From: Setomelanomma holmii
Lineage: Eukaryota > Ascomycota > Dothideomycetes > Pleosporales > Phaeosphaeriaceae
Length of the DNA: 64,000 bases
Direction: 5' to 3'
NCBI GenBank assembly: GCA_010015745.1
Contig: ML978154.1
Location: forward strand, 334,668 to 398,667
Shown here: in pieces, positions 1 through 11,100 of the stretch
Layout: every line of letters begins with the position of its first letter
How positions within the stretch are numbered: position 1 is the first letter of the stretch
Notes under the pieces: generated by a model
Told to the model about the DNA's origin: nothing
Seen by the model: only the letters and a program-made list of their open reading frames with translations
Database searches by the model: none
Program-made: the position numbers and the translations under genes

Positions 1-805
1 AGCCGTAAAGACAGCGTACATCACCATATTCGGCATCGTTCTAGACGGTCGTGATCTAACTTCTTACATTACGGATCTCCTATCAATTCGTCTCCGGCTT
101 CGCAATATCGAAATCCCCGCCTCCTTCGATGCCCTTATCTACCTTCCCCAAGCCTACGGCGGCCTGGGCGTCAAGAATCCTTTCGTAACCATGGCACTGG
201 CAAAAGATCTCATGGCCGACCCCTCCGAGCGCGTCACAAATTACCTCACGTCCGAAGAATCCTACTACACCACCGCAGCTAGCAACTACGCCCTGCTACC
301 CGCCTCCGCATACCCCGCAAAACTGGAGTCCATTTACGCCAACAACGAATCCGCCATCGTCGCCTCGCTGGGCACGGCAACCCGCGACCTATCAACATTT
401 ATGAGCAAAGAAGAATTGTTCGAACACCGCGAAAAAGCCGCGTACCCCATGTTACCCTTCCCCCCGTCCCCAGCAATCTACGTCCTCACCCCACTGCCCG
501 ATATAACCGCCTTATACGACGACCTCCTCCGCGAACCCGTCGCAGACATGGAATACTCGGACAAAATCGAAGACGAAGTGCGCCGACTGTCCGGCAAGGG
601 AGACATGACAGCGTGGCGGCATTTGAGCAGCGAAGACAAGTGGGTATTACAGCTTTACAGCGACGAGTGTTTCGAAACGTATGGCGGGTTAGAAATTTGG
701 TGCTCGGAGTTGGTACCGGGAGAGGTGTTGAAGGTGGTTCGGGGGGCGACTTGGGATGAGGAGGATGATGGGAGTAGTATTAGTAGCAACTATACTGAAC
801 CCTAG
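1..805 (+). CDS. C-terminal end of a reverse-transcriptase-like protein, probably a domesticated fungal rvt (partial at left edge)
   Basis: The reading frame is open from base 2, through the window edge, to a stop at 803-805, giving about 267 residues of a longer protein. The frame before the first visible ATG (191) is clearly coding, so that ATG is internal. The segment has a 'LPQAYGGLGVKNPF' motif followed by a variable helical part, then 'ELFEHRE' and a 'Y-D-LL-EP' stretch. From memory, this order resembles the C-terminal part of rvt proteins, the single-copy non-mobile reverse transcriptases found in many fungi. The catalytic palm with its two aspartates would lie upstream of this window. 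The tail (DEEDDGSSISS) is acidic and low in complexity. No poly(A) tract, terminal repeat or target-site duplication follows the stop, which fits a host gene better than a retroelement. A LINE-type RT fragment is the main alternative. Confidence 0.55.
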   Translation, partial: AVKTAYITIFGIVLDGRDLTSYITDLLSIRLRLRNIEIPASFDALIYLPQAYGGLGVKNPFVTMALAKDLMADPSERVTNYLTSEESYYTTAASNYALLPASAYPAKLESIYANNESAIVASLGTATRDLSTFMSKEELFEHREKAAYPMLPFPPSPAIYVLTPLPDITALYDDLLREPVADMEYSDKIEDEVRRLSGKGDMTAWRHLSSEDKWVLQLYSDECFETYGGLEIWCSELVPGEVLKVVRGATWDEEDDGSSISSNYTEP

Positions 806-1378
806 GATGCAGGGTCTTGGTAGGAGGGTAATATCGGCACAGCTTTCAGGGGAGATTGGTTCTCATACGATAACGGTGGTGCAACGTGGATTCAGGTATC
901 AGATTCAGACTGTCATGATCGATGGTGTGATTTTACGATAACGATGATTTGGTAGCTTAATGAATTACTTCTCATTTGATCTCGACACTACACGAAGCTC
1001 CTCTCCATACTTGTCCGACTCTCGCACTGCACAATTGAGCGTCGAGTTCGAGGCCCGTCCCGCATGCCACGACTGCCCAAGGCGAGACCAACTCAAACCT
1101 GAGAGGGTGAGTCAAAGTCTCGAACCAAGGATAGATGTAGCATGGCGAGCTAAACCACAAGCGCCGAAGCCAAAAGACGGAAGCAAAGCAGAACAAGCAA
1201 GAAGCCAGGAGATCGCAACGTCCCAACAAGCCACCGAGAAGTGAAAAGAAGTGACGACCACATGCGGTCGCAATGCGCCATACCCAATGCCCGATACCAA
1301 TGCAGCCCTATCCAAAACGCCTTCGGTCTAGAATGACCCAACAACTTTCATCATAAACAGCAGCCTTGCGACCGTCGC
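806..1378. other. Intergenic, tail to tail
   Basis: This lies between the stop of the RT-like gene and the stop of the Cep57-like gene. Short open frames occur on both strands but none has gene-like composition or splice structure. Both 3' untranslated regions must lie here. Confidence 0.6.
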
Positions 1379-4300
1379 TCAATGCATACCAGTCCTCCAT
1401 CCTTCGAGAGCATTATAGCTCACATCTCCCTCCAGACCAGTCTCTTCCTCAAAACCCTCCCACGGCAACTCGTCCGTCTCGCCATCCATGTTGACAGTGA
1501 CACCACGACCAACTTCAATACTATCATCGTCAACGAAGCTGCGGATAGTCACCTTCTTCGCCTTCTTCTCAGGCTCATTCTGTACCTTGTCTTCCTCGGC
1601 GCGAATCTGCTCGGTGATGTTCTCGACGTCAAGCTCAGTAAGGTCGTCGGTCTGTTGGCCCTCGAGAACGTCGTAGAGATTGTAAATCTGCGTGTCTTTG
1701 ATCTCGAGACGGCGAAGGATGTCCTGAATGGAGGCATTGATATCGCGGCGCTTGCGGTTTCCGAGACTGACGTCGTGGGACTCGAGCATGGCACGCATCA
1801 CGGCCAGGTCAATGTGCAGGTGCGAACGCTCGTCTTTCAGTTCCTTGACGACCAAAGCGAGGGCCTCTTTCGGTGAGCGGACTGGGCGCATGGTTGCATC
1901 GACATCGTCGGGCATGCGAGAGGACACAGGGATAAGCTTCGGCACTCGAAGATCGTCAGTCGCCACGGTAAGACCCTCACGGCGGCAGACGGTGCAATTA
2001 TCATTGTCATGATGGGTGCTGGTGGCCTTCTCCGAAGTGTTGATGGTTGTGGTAGCCTGCTTGCGATTCTCGAGCTTGATGTCGGGGACGATAAACGCTG
2101 AAGTCATCTCGGTGGGCGCGCTGCGTCTGCGGCGGCTCGTGTTGCTCAGCATGGACACATCAATTGCAGATTGCTTGGTCTGCGTGGCCTCGCCATCCGC
2201 ATCTAGGTTCGACATGTTGCCAGTAATGTCCTCCTCAAATTGAGTACCGTTTGTCCGCTGAGTGATGTCCTTGAGCGAGGACTTGCGCGGAAGAGAGGGG
2301 CGTCGCTCGCTCCTTACGGATGCAACAGATCGAACCGTGTCTTCGCGTGCTTGTGGCTGAGATCGAACAGTCTCCTCACGTTCATGCTCCAATGGTGCTG
2401 GTGACCTTCGGCGTAGAGCGGCGCGCTCTTCCTCAATGGTCCGTCGCAGCTCCGCGATTTTAGCACTATCAATGAAGCTGAGTTCTGTCAAGTCAAGATC
2501 TGCAGGCGGCTGCATAGGAGCAGAAGGCTTGGTGGTAGCGATGCTTCGTGAACTATATGGCGTGCCGCGAGGATGGAGCGAGAGGTCCGTAGTTGATTCG
2601 AGTTCGCTCTCGACATGGGCATTTTGATGAGCCTTGATCGGTGCTGAGAAACTGCGGTACTGCTCAAGTGATCGGCCAGTGCTCCTCGATGTGGAAGTGT
2701 ACTGTTTTGGGGAGCTCTCCTCAATGCGGCTCGAATTGACGGCTCTGCTGTTCTGTACCTCTTGCTGGACGCGGTTCTTGATGCGGGTGCGAGTGTTCTC
2801 GCGACGGTAGCTGGGCTTTCGTTCTAGAGTAACTTCCAAAGCCTTTTCCTTGCCCTTGAACGCCGCGGAAGGCACAGTAAGTTGTTGGCCATTTGCTTCC
2901 CGAATACCCAAGACTTCGCGTGTCATGTCCAGAGTTGTACGGGCAGCCTCCTCTCGCTGCTTGATCTTACGCTTCATGGCAACTTCCTTCATGGCCCATT
3001 GCGCGTTCTCGTCCTCGTGCTGCGCAGCCAGCTGAGCAAGTTCTTGGCGAAGATTTTCGTTGTCAAGCCGCATGGCTTCATTTGTCTGCTCTTGGGTCAT
3101 GTCCTGGAAGTGCCGGATGGTCTCATCACGTCTGTCAACCTGTGCCTTGAAGACTGCTTCTTGACGCACCCAGCGCTTGACGTCCTCGTCGCGCTTGGCC
3201 TTCAGGTTAGTCAGCTGCGACTTGAGCGACTCATGGTCGTTCTTCAGCCGATCAAACTCAGCTTGCTCTTGACGTGCCTTGCGCAGCTCAACATCCTTGC
3301 GAGCTAGCTGTTGTGTCTGATCGTCTTGCTGCGCGCGAACACGAGCCAGTTCCGCATGCAACGTCGCATTCTCCTTTTCCGTAGCGTTCGCAGTCTGGTC
3401 GAATTGACGCCGAAGCTGAATGGTCTCCTCGCGATGCTGTGAGTGCTCTTGATCTAGTTGCTCCCGGAGCGCATCGTTCCCGGCTCGTAGTGTGTCCACC
3501 TCTTCTCGAAGTGCCTCGTTCTCGCCGTTCAGGGCGTTCTTCTCGTTCTTCAGCTCCTCGCAAGTCTGGAATGCCACGCCAAGCTGTGCTGCCATGTTAT
3601 CTCGCTCAGTGTTCAACCGCTTCTTCTCGATCTCCAGGACCGCAGTCTTGCGCTCCGCTCGGTCGAGCTTCGTTCGAAGAGTTTGTACAGTCGCGCCGAG
3701 TCCTTCTCACAAATCAGTCCGTGCATTTATAAATTCTATCCTTATACTTACGCGTTTTTTCGACCATCCAGCTGCCTTTGCCAGAGTCTGAGTCTTGCGC
3801 ACTGTCACTTCTACGGAGCTTGTCTTGAGCTTGCGTGGTAGCTCTCAGCTCGATCAACTCCATATCCTGCTCCTCAATCCTGTTCTCTGCTTCTGCACGC
3901 TCGTGTTCCATCTGGGCAACTTTGTCTTGCAGCAGCTGCAACGCGGAGAAGATGGCCTTCTCTTCTTCAGGAATCGGGACACCCTCGACAGGGATGTGTT
4001 GAGGGCGGCGACCACCGTTAGGAGGTGCAGCGAATCGAGATCTCGCAGGACCAGTTTTGGAGAAGACTGGAGTGCCATCCTCGAACACCCCAGAGACCAG
4101 CTCAGTGAGGTTGGGAAGATCGGGCAAGATGAATGACTGCGCAGTCGCGTTTTGTGCTGTCGCTGGCCTTGATCGCGATGCAGTTGCTTTTGCTGAGGAA
4201 TCAACATTGCCATCAACCTGAAGTGAGGTGTGCCGGCTCCTGTTGCCCCAGCGTGAGTTCTTGGCTGAATCCATGGTGAGAGTCGGCGGACGCTGATCCA

Positions 4301-4970
4301 TGAATGACGATTCATCTTCTGAAAGCTTCGCGTGCAATTGTGCAAGCGATGTGCGTTTCCGGTCCTGATTTGTGGGGAGCGCTGGCGAATTGCGTTTGCT
4401 TGCGGGTCGCGGTGAGGCGGTGTCCAAGTCGTTCCGCGAGGCGCGTCGAATCTGTGCGTCGCGTCGCAGGCTCCCTGTCTCGGCGGCATAGGATTTGCGC
4501 GTCCGGTTCGAGGGCGGTGTGATGTCGTAGAGGCTGTTGAATTGGGAGCTCATCCTTTTGGGTGTACCGCGATTTCCTCCACGCGCTTGCTCAACAGAGA
4601 CGGCTTCTTCTTCCTCTGACATACTGTGGTCGAAGTCGCCAAACTCCTTGTTCACCATCGACGTGTCTGGATTCGGCTGCTCCGAACGAAGCATATGCCA
4701 CGCGTTGATCTTCTTCGCGGTGGAGCGGATGCGCGGGTACTGTGGCAGGTCGTTCGTGTCGTCGTCAAGCTTATGCTGTGTTGACATCAGAATGTCGGGA
4801 TCGTTGAAGAAGTTAGACGTCTCTGTGCCAAAACCCGAATGTTTGGTGGGATTCGAGTCACTTGGAGGTGGTGAAGGTGATGGAATGTCTCGAGGGCTGT
4901 GACTCAAGCTGCGTGAAAGTTCCCGGAGGGTGCGTGCTTTCCCAGCGCTGGTTGGGGGGGAGGATTGCAT
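1379..4970 (-). CDS. Cep57/Ppc89-like spindle pole body coiled-coil protein
   Basis: Two exons, 4970-3752 and 3705-1379, separated by a 46-nt intron (GTAAGT donor, GTGAG acceptor), encode about 1181 residues. The N-terminal 300 residues are Ser/Pro-rich and disordered. Next comes a conserved block (LPDLPNLTELVSGVFEDGTP) found before the coiled coil in fungal Ppc89-like proteins. A long heptad coiled coil crosses the intron and fills the start of exon 2. A second disordered linker leads to 'NCTVCRREG' and a helical region, the hallmark of the Cep57 microtubule-binding domain. In Schizosaccharomyces, Ppc89 is a core spindle pole body scaffold; this protein is inferred to act at the microtubule-organising centre. 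I chose the ATG at 4970 because nothing upstream in frame is an ATG. Confidence is high for the family, lower for strict orthology to Ppc89. Confidence 0.85.
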
Positions 4971-5867
4971 TGCGTGCAATTGGGTCTGCCGTGGCAGCTT
5001 TGTCTTAGTTCGTGTCGCGTCGTTATTACGTGTTTAGGGAATAGAGAAAATATGTTCCGTATGAACTGTTGCTCCAAGAATTCCAGAAGCAAAGCTCTAT
5101 TCAGCCGGTATGACTTGGGGCGGCGTGGGCGCGATTGCGGAAAGTGCAATGCTGAATTGAAGATGAGGCGGGCGTTGTTGTTCGATAAACAAAACAGACG
5201 GAAGGCGCGCCGGCGCTAGCGATGCGCGCGGGCCAATCCACCCGACACGACCCACACATATACGATCTGACACCTCGATGAGACGAATTGAGAATCCTAT
5301 GTCTTACGCTGTTCTCGTCACTTTGCTCCATTCTGGTACTATGCTCCAATTAGGGTACTATGCTCCAATGAGGGTACTATGCTCCAATTAGGGTACTATC
5401 CTCCATTCTGACCACTTTCCATCCTACGTGAAGCAATGCAGTCGTCCCAGCACCGATACGCTCCCTTCAAATCTCGCACTGTATGTTCGAATTTGCGTAC
5501 ATGGTCAAGATGCATGCGCAGACGTAGAGGATATGGTCACACTTTTACATGTGAGGTCTTGAGAAAGTTTTTTAGAATAGTAGACGCCCTCGTGGAGAAG
5601 CAGTATCTGTGTGCACGACGTTTACCGTGCGAAATCTGGGTATCGACATTGTATAGATGTTTGTAATTATGTTTAGTACGTGCTCTCCGTCACCCAGCAC
5701 GAGAAGAGCAATTGTTTGTACATGGCGTCATTCCTTCTTGATTTTTATGAGGCCATTGGATGTGCAACAGCTCAATTTACAAGTGCTGACCGGTCAAGCA
5801 CCGACATGCTCATGGTACACGTAGGCATAAATAATTTATCGCTTGACATGCAGAGCCTCTGTGTTAT
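4971..5867. other. Intergenic between the Cep57-like promoter and the Ric8 3' end
   Basis: The 897 bp hold the promoter of the Cep57-like gene at the left side and the 3' end of Ric8 at the right. The only structure I see is a 19-bp tandem repeat near the middle (listed separately). No coding exon or RNA gene is evident. Confidence 0.6.
5323..5410. repeat. 19-bp tandem repeat, four units plus a partial
   Basis: Four consecutive 19-bp units begin at 5335, 5354, 5373 and 5392, each of the form GGTACTATGCTCCAATTAG. Units 1 and 3 are identical, unit 2 has one or two changes (AATGAG), and unit 4 diverges at its 3' end (TCCTCCATTCTG). The divergent tail CTCCATTCTG also occurs just before unit 1, so both ends of the array share the same flank. 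This is a minisatellite that may vary in copy number between strains. Confidence 0.9.
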
Positions 5868-7553
5868 TCAGTCAGAATCATCGGGAAGTTCTTCGATCCT
5901 TCCTGAGCGATAAGCTGCTTCGACTGGATTCTGCACATTCATCACGCCAGTTGCTTTAAGTCTAAAGGAAAGAGTCAACAAAAAGTCAAGAAGAATCTGA
6001 GAAGGGGTCTGTACCTCTCAAATAGCACGAACAACCTTTCCGCTTCTCTTTCTTTCTCCTCTTGCGTCATAGGCTCGGTCTGCGCCGGCTCTTCTTTGTC
6101 AAGTCGCTGTCCAGTAATGGGGTTCACGGGAACGCCTCGCTCTGCCTGCGCATTTGCATGTGCTTCCATTGCGTTCTCGGGCATAGTGATATTGTTCGAT
6201 GCGAGAAATCCTGAAGCGAAGCCATAGCCAACATTCTGCACGAATTTCGACGCATCCTTATCTGACAGCTCGAACAGCATGGATGATATCGAGCCGCGGA
6301 GGTTTGGTGTTAGTGCGGATGTAGACAGGTTTAGCAGCCGTGAAGAAAGCGTGTTTGATCTGCCAAGCGGCTTGTCGCGTTCTTCGGGTGTTGGAAGGAT
6401 AGCGCGCTCCATGTACTTCTTTACACTTTCTGGAGCGATCTCGTATATGCGACGGATGAGCGTGAGCACGGGAGCTATCGTGTTGTCAAGCTCCGCTTCC
6501 GGGTACGCGACGATGGCTTTGTTAAGAACTTTGGTTAAATGCTCGGCGTTACATTTCTGATCGAACATGGGTAAAACAGCATTTTGTCCAAAACATCGAT
6601 ACTGTTGTCCTCTGACGTCTTCGAGGTCAAGGTTCAGTAAAGCATTGACGAGGTAGTTTATGGGTGCTGTGAGTGGCGGCTGCGGTATGCCCTTCCTAAC
6701 GAGTATCTTGAAGATGTTGGGTATCGACTTTGAGAAGTGTTCGCTGAGATCTGCGTGAAAATGTGTAATGTTGAAGAGGAGCTTGAGTGTCTCTGATAGT
6801 GCCATGAGGTCCATGGGTTGTGTATGCTCTTGTGACTTCCGTCGCGCTGATCTCGAGTATCGTTTCGCATGGCGCGCTATCGCAGTGTTGATATTTTCTG
6901 CCAAGTGGTTCTCGCGAACGAGCTGCGGGTAATCGAGGTTGGCATCGTAGGTCATAAGAAAGAGAACGCGAGAGGCCAGAAATTCGTCGTCAGCGCTCTC
7001 ACTCTGCTTTGCGTCAGCATGCACAGCATGTTTGAGGAAGTGCCGTAGCTTACTTCTAGCCTCTCCGCCGCATGTGGGCCATGGCCTAGGTCTACCAAAA
7101 TCTGGCGCGCTTTAGGCTGGAGCAGCAAGGCGTTGGCTATACACCGCAGCGCTTCCTGTGACGTGGCGGTATCTTTGCCATTGAAGGCATACTGGCCTAG
7201 TGTTTGTAGACCCTTTGCAGTTCAGTATGGCCACCCTGGACATGGTGCTTGCGCAACATACATCGGTGGTGAATATAGGGTCCGAGTTCTCCACGGATCG
7301 GCCGTACACCTTGAGCTGTTCGAGGAGCTGTCTCGTCTCTGAAGTATGTGAACATGCTGTGCCGCGACCTGCGTCCTATGACGTACGTTGGGCTGTGAGC
7401 TTAGAAATGTCCAAGTTGGCCTTCAGCTCAGCGAGTATTCTCGTAACATCGTCGAGCTTTGCTATACAAATGTCAGCGATTGTGGTGCGAACAAGGGCAA
7501 GACCGACCTCTGTCAGCGCGCTACGAACCTTTCCCAGTCTTTTGTGAGAACAT
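5868..7553 (-). CDS. ric8: Ric8 (synembryn), chaperone/exchange factor for G-protein alpha subunits
   Basis: Six exons fit one frame: 7553-7529, 7461-7387, 7338-7262, 7212-7054, 7006-6015 and 5961-5868, giving 473 residues, the usual fungal length. Introns are 47-67 nt with CTGAC/CTGAAC branch sites. The protein is an all-helical armadillo-like repeat protein; recognisable stretches are 'IANALLLQPKARQILVDLG', 'LLFNITHFHADL' and the C-terminal 'VQNPVEAAYRSGRIEELPDDSD', which is typical of fungal Ric8. Ric8 folds and activates G-alpha subunits in the cytoplasm and at the membrane, acting upstream of cAMP signalling in fungi. The first exon (25 nt, donor GTTCGT) is the least certain part; the other junctions are well supported by family similarity. 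It is divergent from Rif1. Confidence 0.9.
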
Positions 7554-8150
7554 GGTTAACCGAAGAAAGTGCGTAGGTTGTCGTTGGTGGGGAGGATTGA
7601 AGCTCCAGCGAGCCCCACTGTGATATGGGGACCTGCAGTGCTCAAGGTCCAATACAGATATACAGGGTGACAGGGCAGCTGCGCGAACAGAGGCGAAACA
7701 CCACGCTTAATCGCAAAATTCCAGGAATACAACACGTTAGGAGATTCTGAATGTGTATCGATTTTGGAAACCATGTGGACAGTGGATTGTCCCTAGCCGT
7801 AGTGTGAGGATCAGCACGATAAGTTTCCATGGAATGTCACAGCCATCGTAAAATGGCATTTTGGCAGCGAGTATTGGTCGAAAGGATAATAGCGATTCAC
7901 GCATTGTAACAAATAGTATGTTTCAGTGCTGTTGGTGGAGAGCTGGCTGCCAGTTAGAAAGGAACCACTTTACGCGAACGCGATCTGATCGGCGCGTCGC
8001 GTCGAACGTGCACCCGACCCCAGCCTTGACTTTCCCTGGAACCACTTCTCCACAACCGCTTCCTGCGTTTACACACGCTCGCGCACAGCAATGCGAGCAC
8101 ATTTCCCTACTTCTGTCGTTTGTTCCTTTTAGTTCACTTCCAGCATAGCC
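7554..8150. promoter_or_regulatory. Divergent promoter between ric8 and rif1, with an ACGCG cluster
   Basis: The 597-bp region separates two genes pointing outward. Between 7972 and 8002 there are four ACGCG cores: two on the plus strand (ACGCGA at 7972 and 7978) and two on the minus strand (7993-7997 and 7998-8002). This is the core of the MluI cell-cycle box read by MBF in yeasts. The cluster is about 150-180 bp before the Rif1 start, so it most likely serves Rif1. A pyrimidine-rich stretch with TTTTAG and CCAG lies just before the Rif1 ATG. Confidence 0.5.
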
Positions 8151-11100
8151 ATGGTGTTTTCCAAGTTTGATTCCCTTCCTGCTCGCCCACCAACGCCTCC
8201 GGTCGAGCTCCACGATCATCAGCAAGACGCCGACGAGACGCTCCAATTCCTCGAAGACCCCTTTGGCGAGAAGCCCGCGCTACCCAAAGCCATCGCAACC
8301 ACAAAGAATCTCCTCAGCACGCCCGAGCAATCGCCCTCCTCAGATATCAGCATTCCCTCGAGCTCAGCGAGCAGACAGAAGCGGGTCGAGTTCGAGCTTC
8401 AGACATGCACAGTTCCACCCAAGAAGACTGCAGTATCGTCGTGGACCCCAACACGTAGTTCGCCGTTGCGACCGCTCCCCCAGACGCGCGTGTTCAAGCC
8501 GCTCAAGTCAATCCTCAAGCCCTCGGACGCTACGCCAACACCTCCCCCCGCCGACGAAGCAGCTGCCGCGCACAAGTTCAAGACTTTCGCCGAGATGTTA
8601 GAGTCGATAGTAAAGCTGCTGGCCTCGGCAGAGCGGCCCTCGCGTATGGATGCGTATCATTCGCTTCAGCGAACGATGCAGGCCTACGACAAGATCCCTG
8701 ATGATCAGGCTCTAAAGAACAAGATGTCACTGTTAACGCAGTTCGTAAGACGAGACATTCAAGCACCAAGTCCGACAGGAATGGGGCTAGACTCACAGAT
8801 GGTCTCACAAGCATTGAAGCTGCTTATGGCTCTATTTCGAATATCAGACGCTGCTGCCGCCATGGACGACGAGTTCTGCGGCTTCATTATCGACCGCTCC
8901 ATACAAGTAGCTGCGGATAGCACAATGCCCAAGGCTATAGTCAACACACATCTAGCAACCCTGATGCAACAGAATTTCCGAGTCAAAGTCATGACGGCCA
9001 CGCGTGTGGAGAAGATCATGGACGTTCTTGACACTATCCATGAGCGCATCAACGGCTTTTCTGTACAGGCATATCGCATCCGCATACATAGGAGACTTAT
9101 TCAACAACGGCCGGACCTCATGATCAAGTACACCGAACGCTGGTTGAAGCATACTGTCAAGGCACTCATGGCGGGCCAGAAGGATATCAACCAGAGCGCG
9201 CTGGACATTGCCCTGACTGCTGCGAAGACCATAGGCCACGATCGCCATGTCGCAAAATCCTGTCTCGCCTTCCTCAACCGCGTTAGAAACGACGGTGACA
9301 CCATTGCCAAAGTGTTTGCGAAAGAGTTGGAAAGGATGTTGGGTGGCGACAATGCCATATTGGTCCCTCAGATCTGGTCCGCCGTCACTGTTCTATTGAG
9401 AGACTCGTTACAAAGCATTGCGTTTCCGACTCTCAAAGAATGGCTGGTGGTTTTTGAGAAGTGCATTGCATCTGAGAAGGATGCAATCAGAGTTCAGACA
9501 AACGTGGCTTTCTGCTTCCTTGTCTATAGCGTCAACCTCTCGCACACCACTTCTGAGGGATGGACTAAAATGTTCCTCAAGATTCCTCTGCATCAGCTCC
9601 GGCGCCGGATACCGCCGAAGAACTTCGAGTACAACGCTATCTCGTCTGGCTACCTCACCATGCTCTACTACGCCTTCCAACCATTAGCCACTGCAGAGCA
9701 GCTTGATAGGTACTGGCGGGAATTCGTCGTTGCTTTCTGGACTGAGTTGCTACACTATGACCAGGACAAACATGCATATGCTGCGTGCCGAACCGTATCC
9801 GCGCTTTTGAATGGGTCACGGAGGCCATGGAACGAACAACGAGCACTTGACCAGAGAACTCAACAGATGATACAGCGCGGGGAGCTGCCCTTGCTCGATC
9901 CAAAGTGGGTCCGGAAGTCGCTGTCAGTCGTACTACAATTTGTAGAGACCTTGCTCGGTGCAACGCCATGGGTCGAAAACGAGCAAGAGGCCGACGAACC
10001 GGTCAAAGCAATGTGGTTGGCAGTCCTCGATTCGCTAGTAGAAGCAAGCAGCAAAGAAGTCATGGCCTCCAGTGAAACGAAAGATGCCATGGCACAAATA
10101 GTCAATTTCCTTCGCCGCATTTGGGATAGACACACGGCTCAACTGGCCTTGTCACAACAGAACGAGGACACTTGGGCAAACCAGTTCTGCTTTTTGATCG
10201 AGACTGTGGTACAGAAACTTGGGCCCAAGCATTTCGCCGATAAGTTCCTGATGCGGAATGGCGCAGATGAGTTCGAGGTTGCCTCCACACCATCACACCG
10301 ATCCCGGCAACATGGTGCCCGCACTTCACCACTCCTCTACTTCATCGACCTGCTTCTCAATCAATCCGAAGGCAAGCTACCTGACGCTGTACGCTTGCGA
10401 GCCATCAAGCTCATCTTGGAACCCGGATTCGATGCTCAGAACACAAGGCTAAATCGGCTGGAGCTGCTTCGCGATTGCTCAGCAACAGTCGACAGCTCTC
10501 TTACTGCAGCAGTATGGTCGAGCTTTTGGTCACATATCACCGCCCTGGTGCGAACTTCACTTCAGGAGCCAAAGTCAGAATCGAGCGAACACGTCTCGCG
10601 GCCACTTGGCAAGGAGTACGACTTTGTGGTTGACATACTTGAGCTAGTACCATGGCAATATCTGACCGACGCACATGGTCATAACACCGTGTCCATTTTC
10701 ATTGACACTGTTCGAAGAGAGGCTGGCGATGGGGCTGTGATTCTCGCCGCGATCGAGAAAGTGTCTGAGATTGTCGCGAAAAGTCCTGCTGACAAAGATA
10801 TATTCTACGCTCTGCCATCCATCACCACTCTACTTCGAAGTCTGCCCAAGCAGACAAGCAGACGGAGCTTGGAGCAATGTCGGCAAACCCTATGGCCTTC
10901 CTCGGCTGCTCCAGGACGACACACTGACTTCGATCCATACAGTCACCTATATGGCGCTCTTGTTTCAGCCGGTTCTGCTGCTTATCATAACTTCCGTGTG
11001 GAACATGTCGAATCAACCAGCACGTTTCTGGCTGCTCTGGCTGTGTCCATCAGAGACTGTGCAACCTCGCAACTAGCAGTGTTTCTGCGCAAGACTCAAG

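Noticed and set aside
1382..3563. Long plus- and minus-strand frames across the Cep57-like gene
   Set aside because: They are shadows of the coiled-coil coding frame; their composition follows the GAG/AAG codon bias of the real gene.
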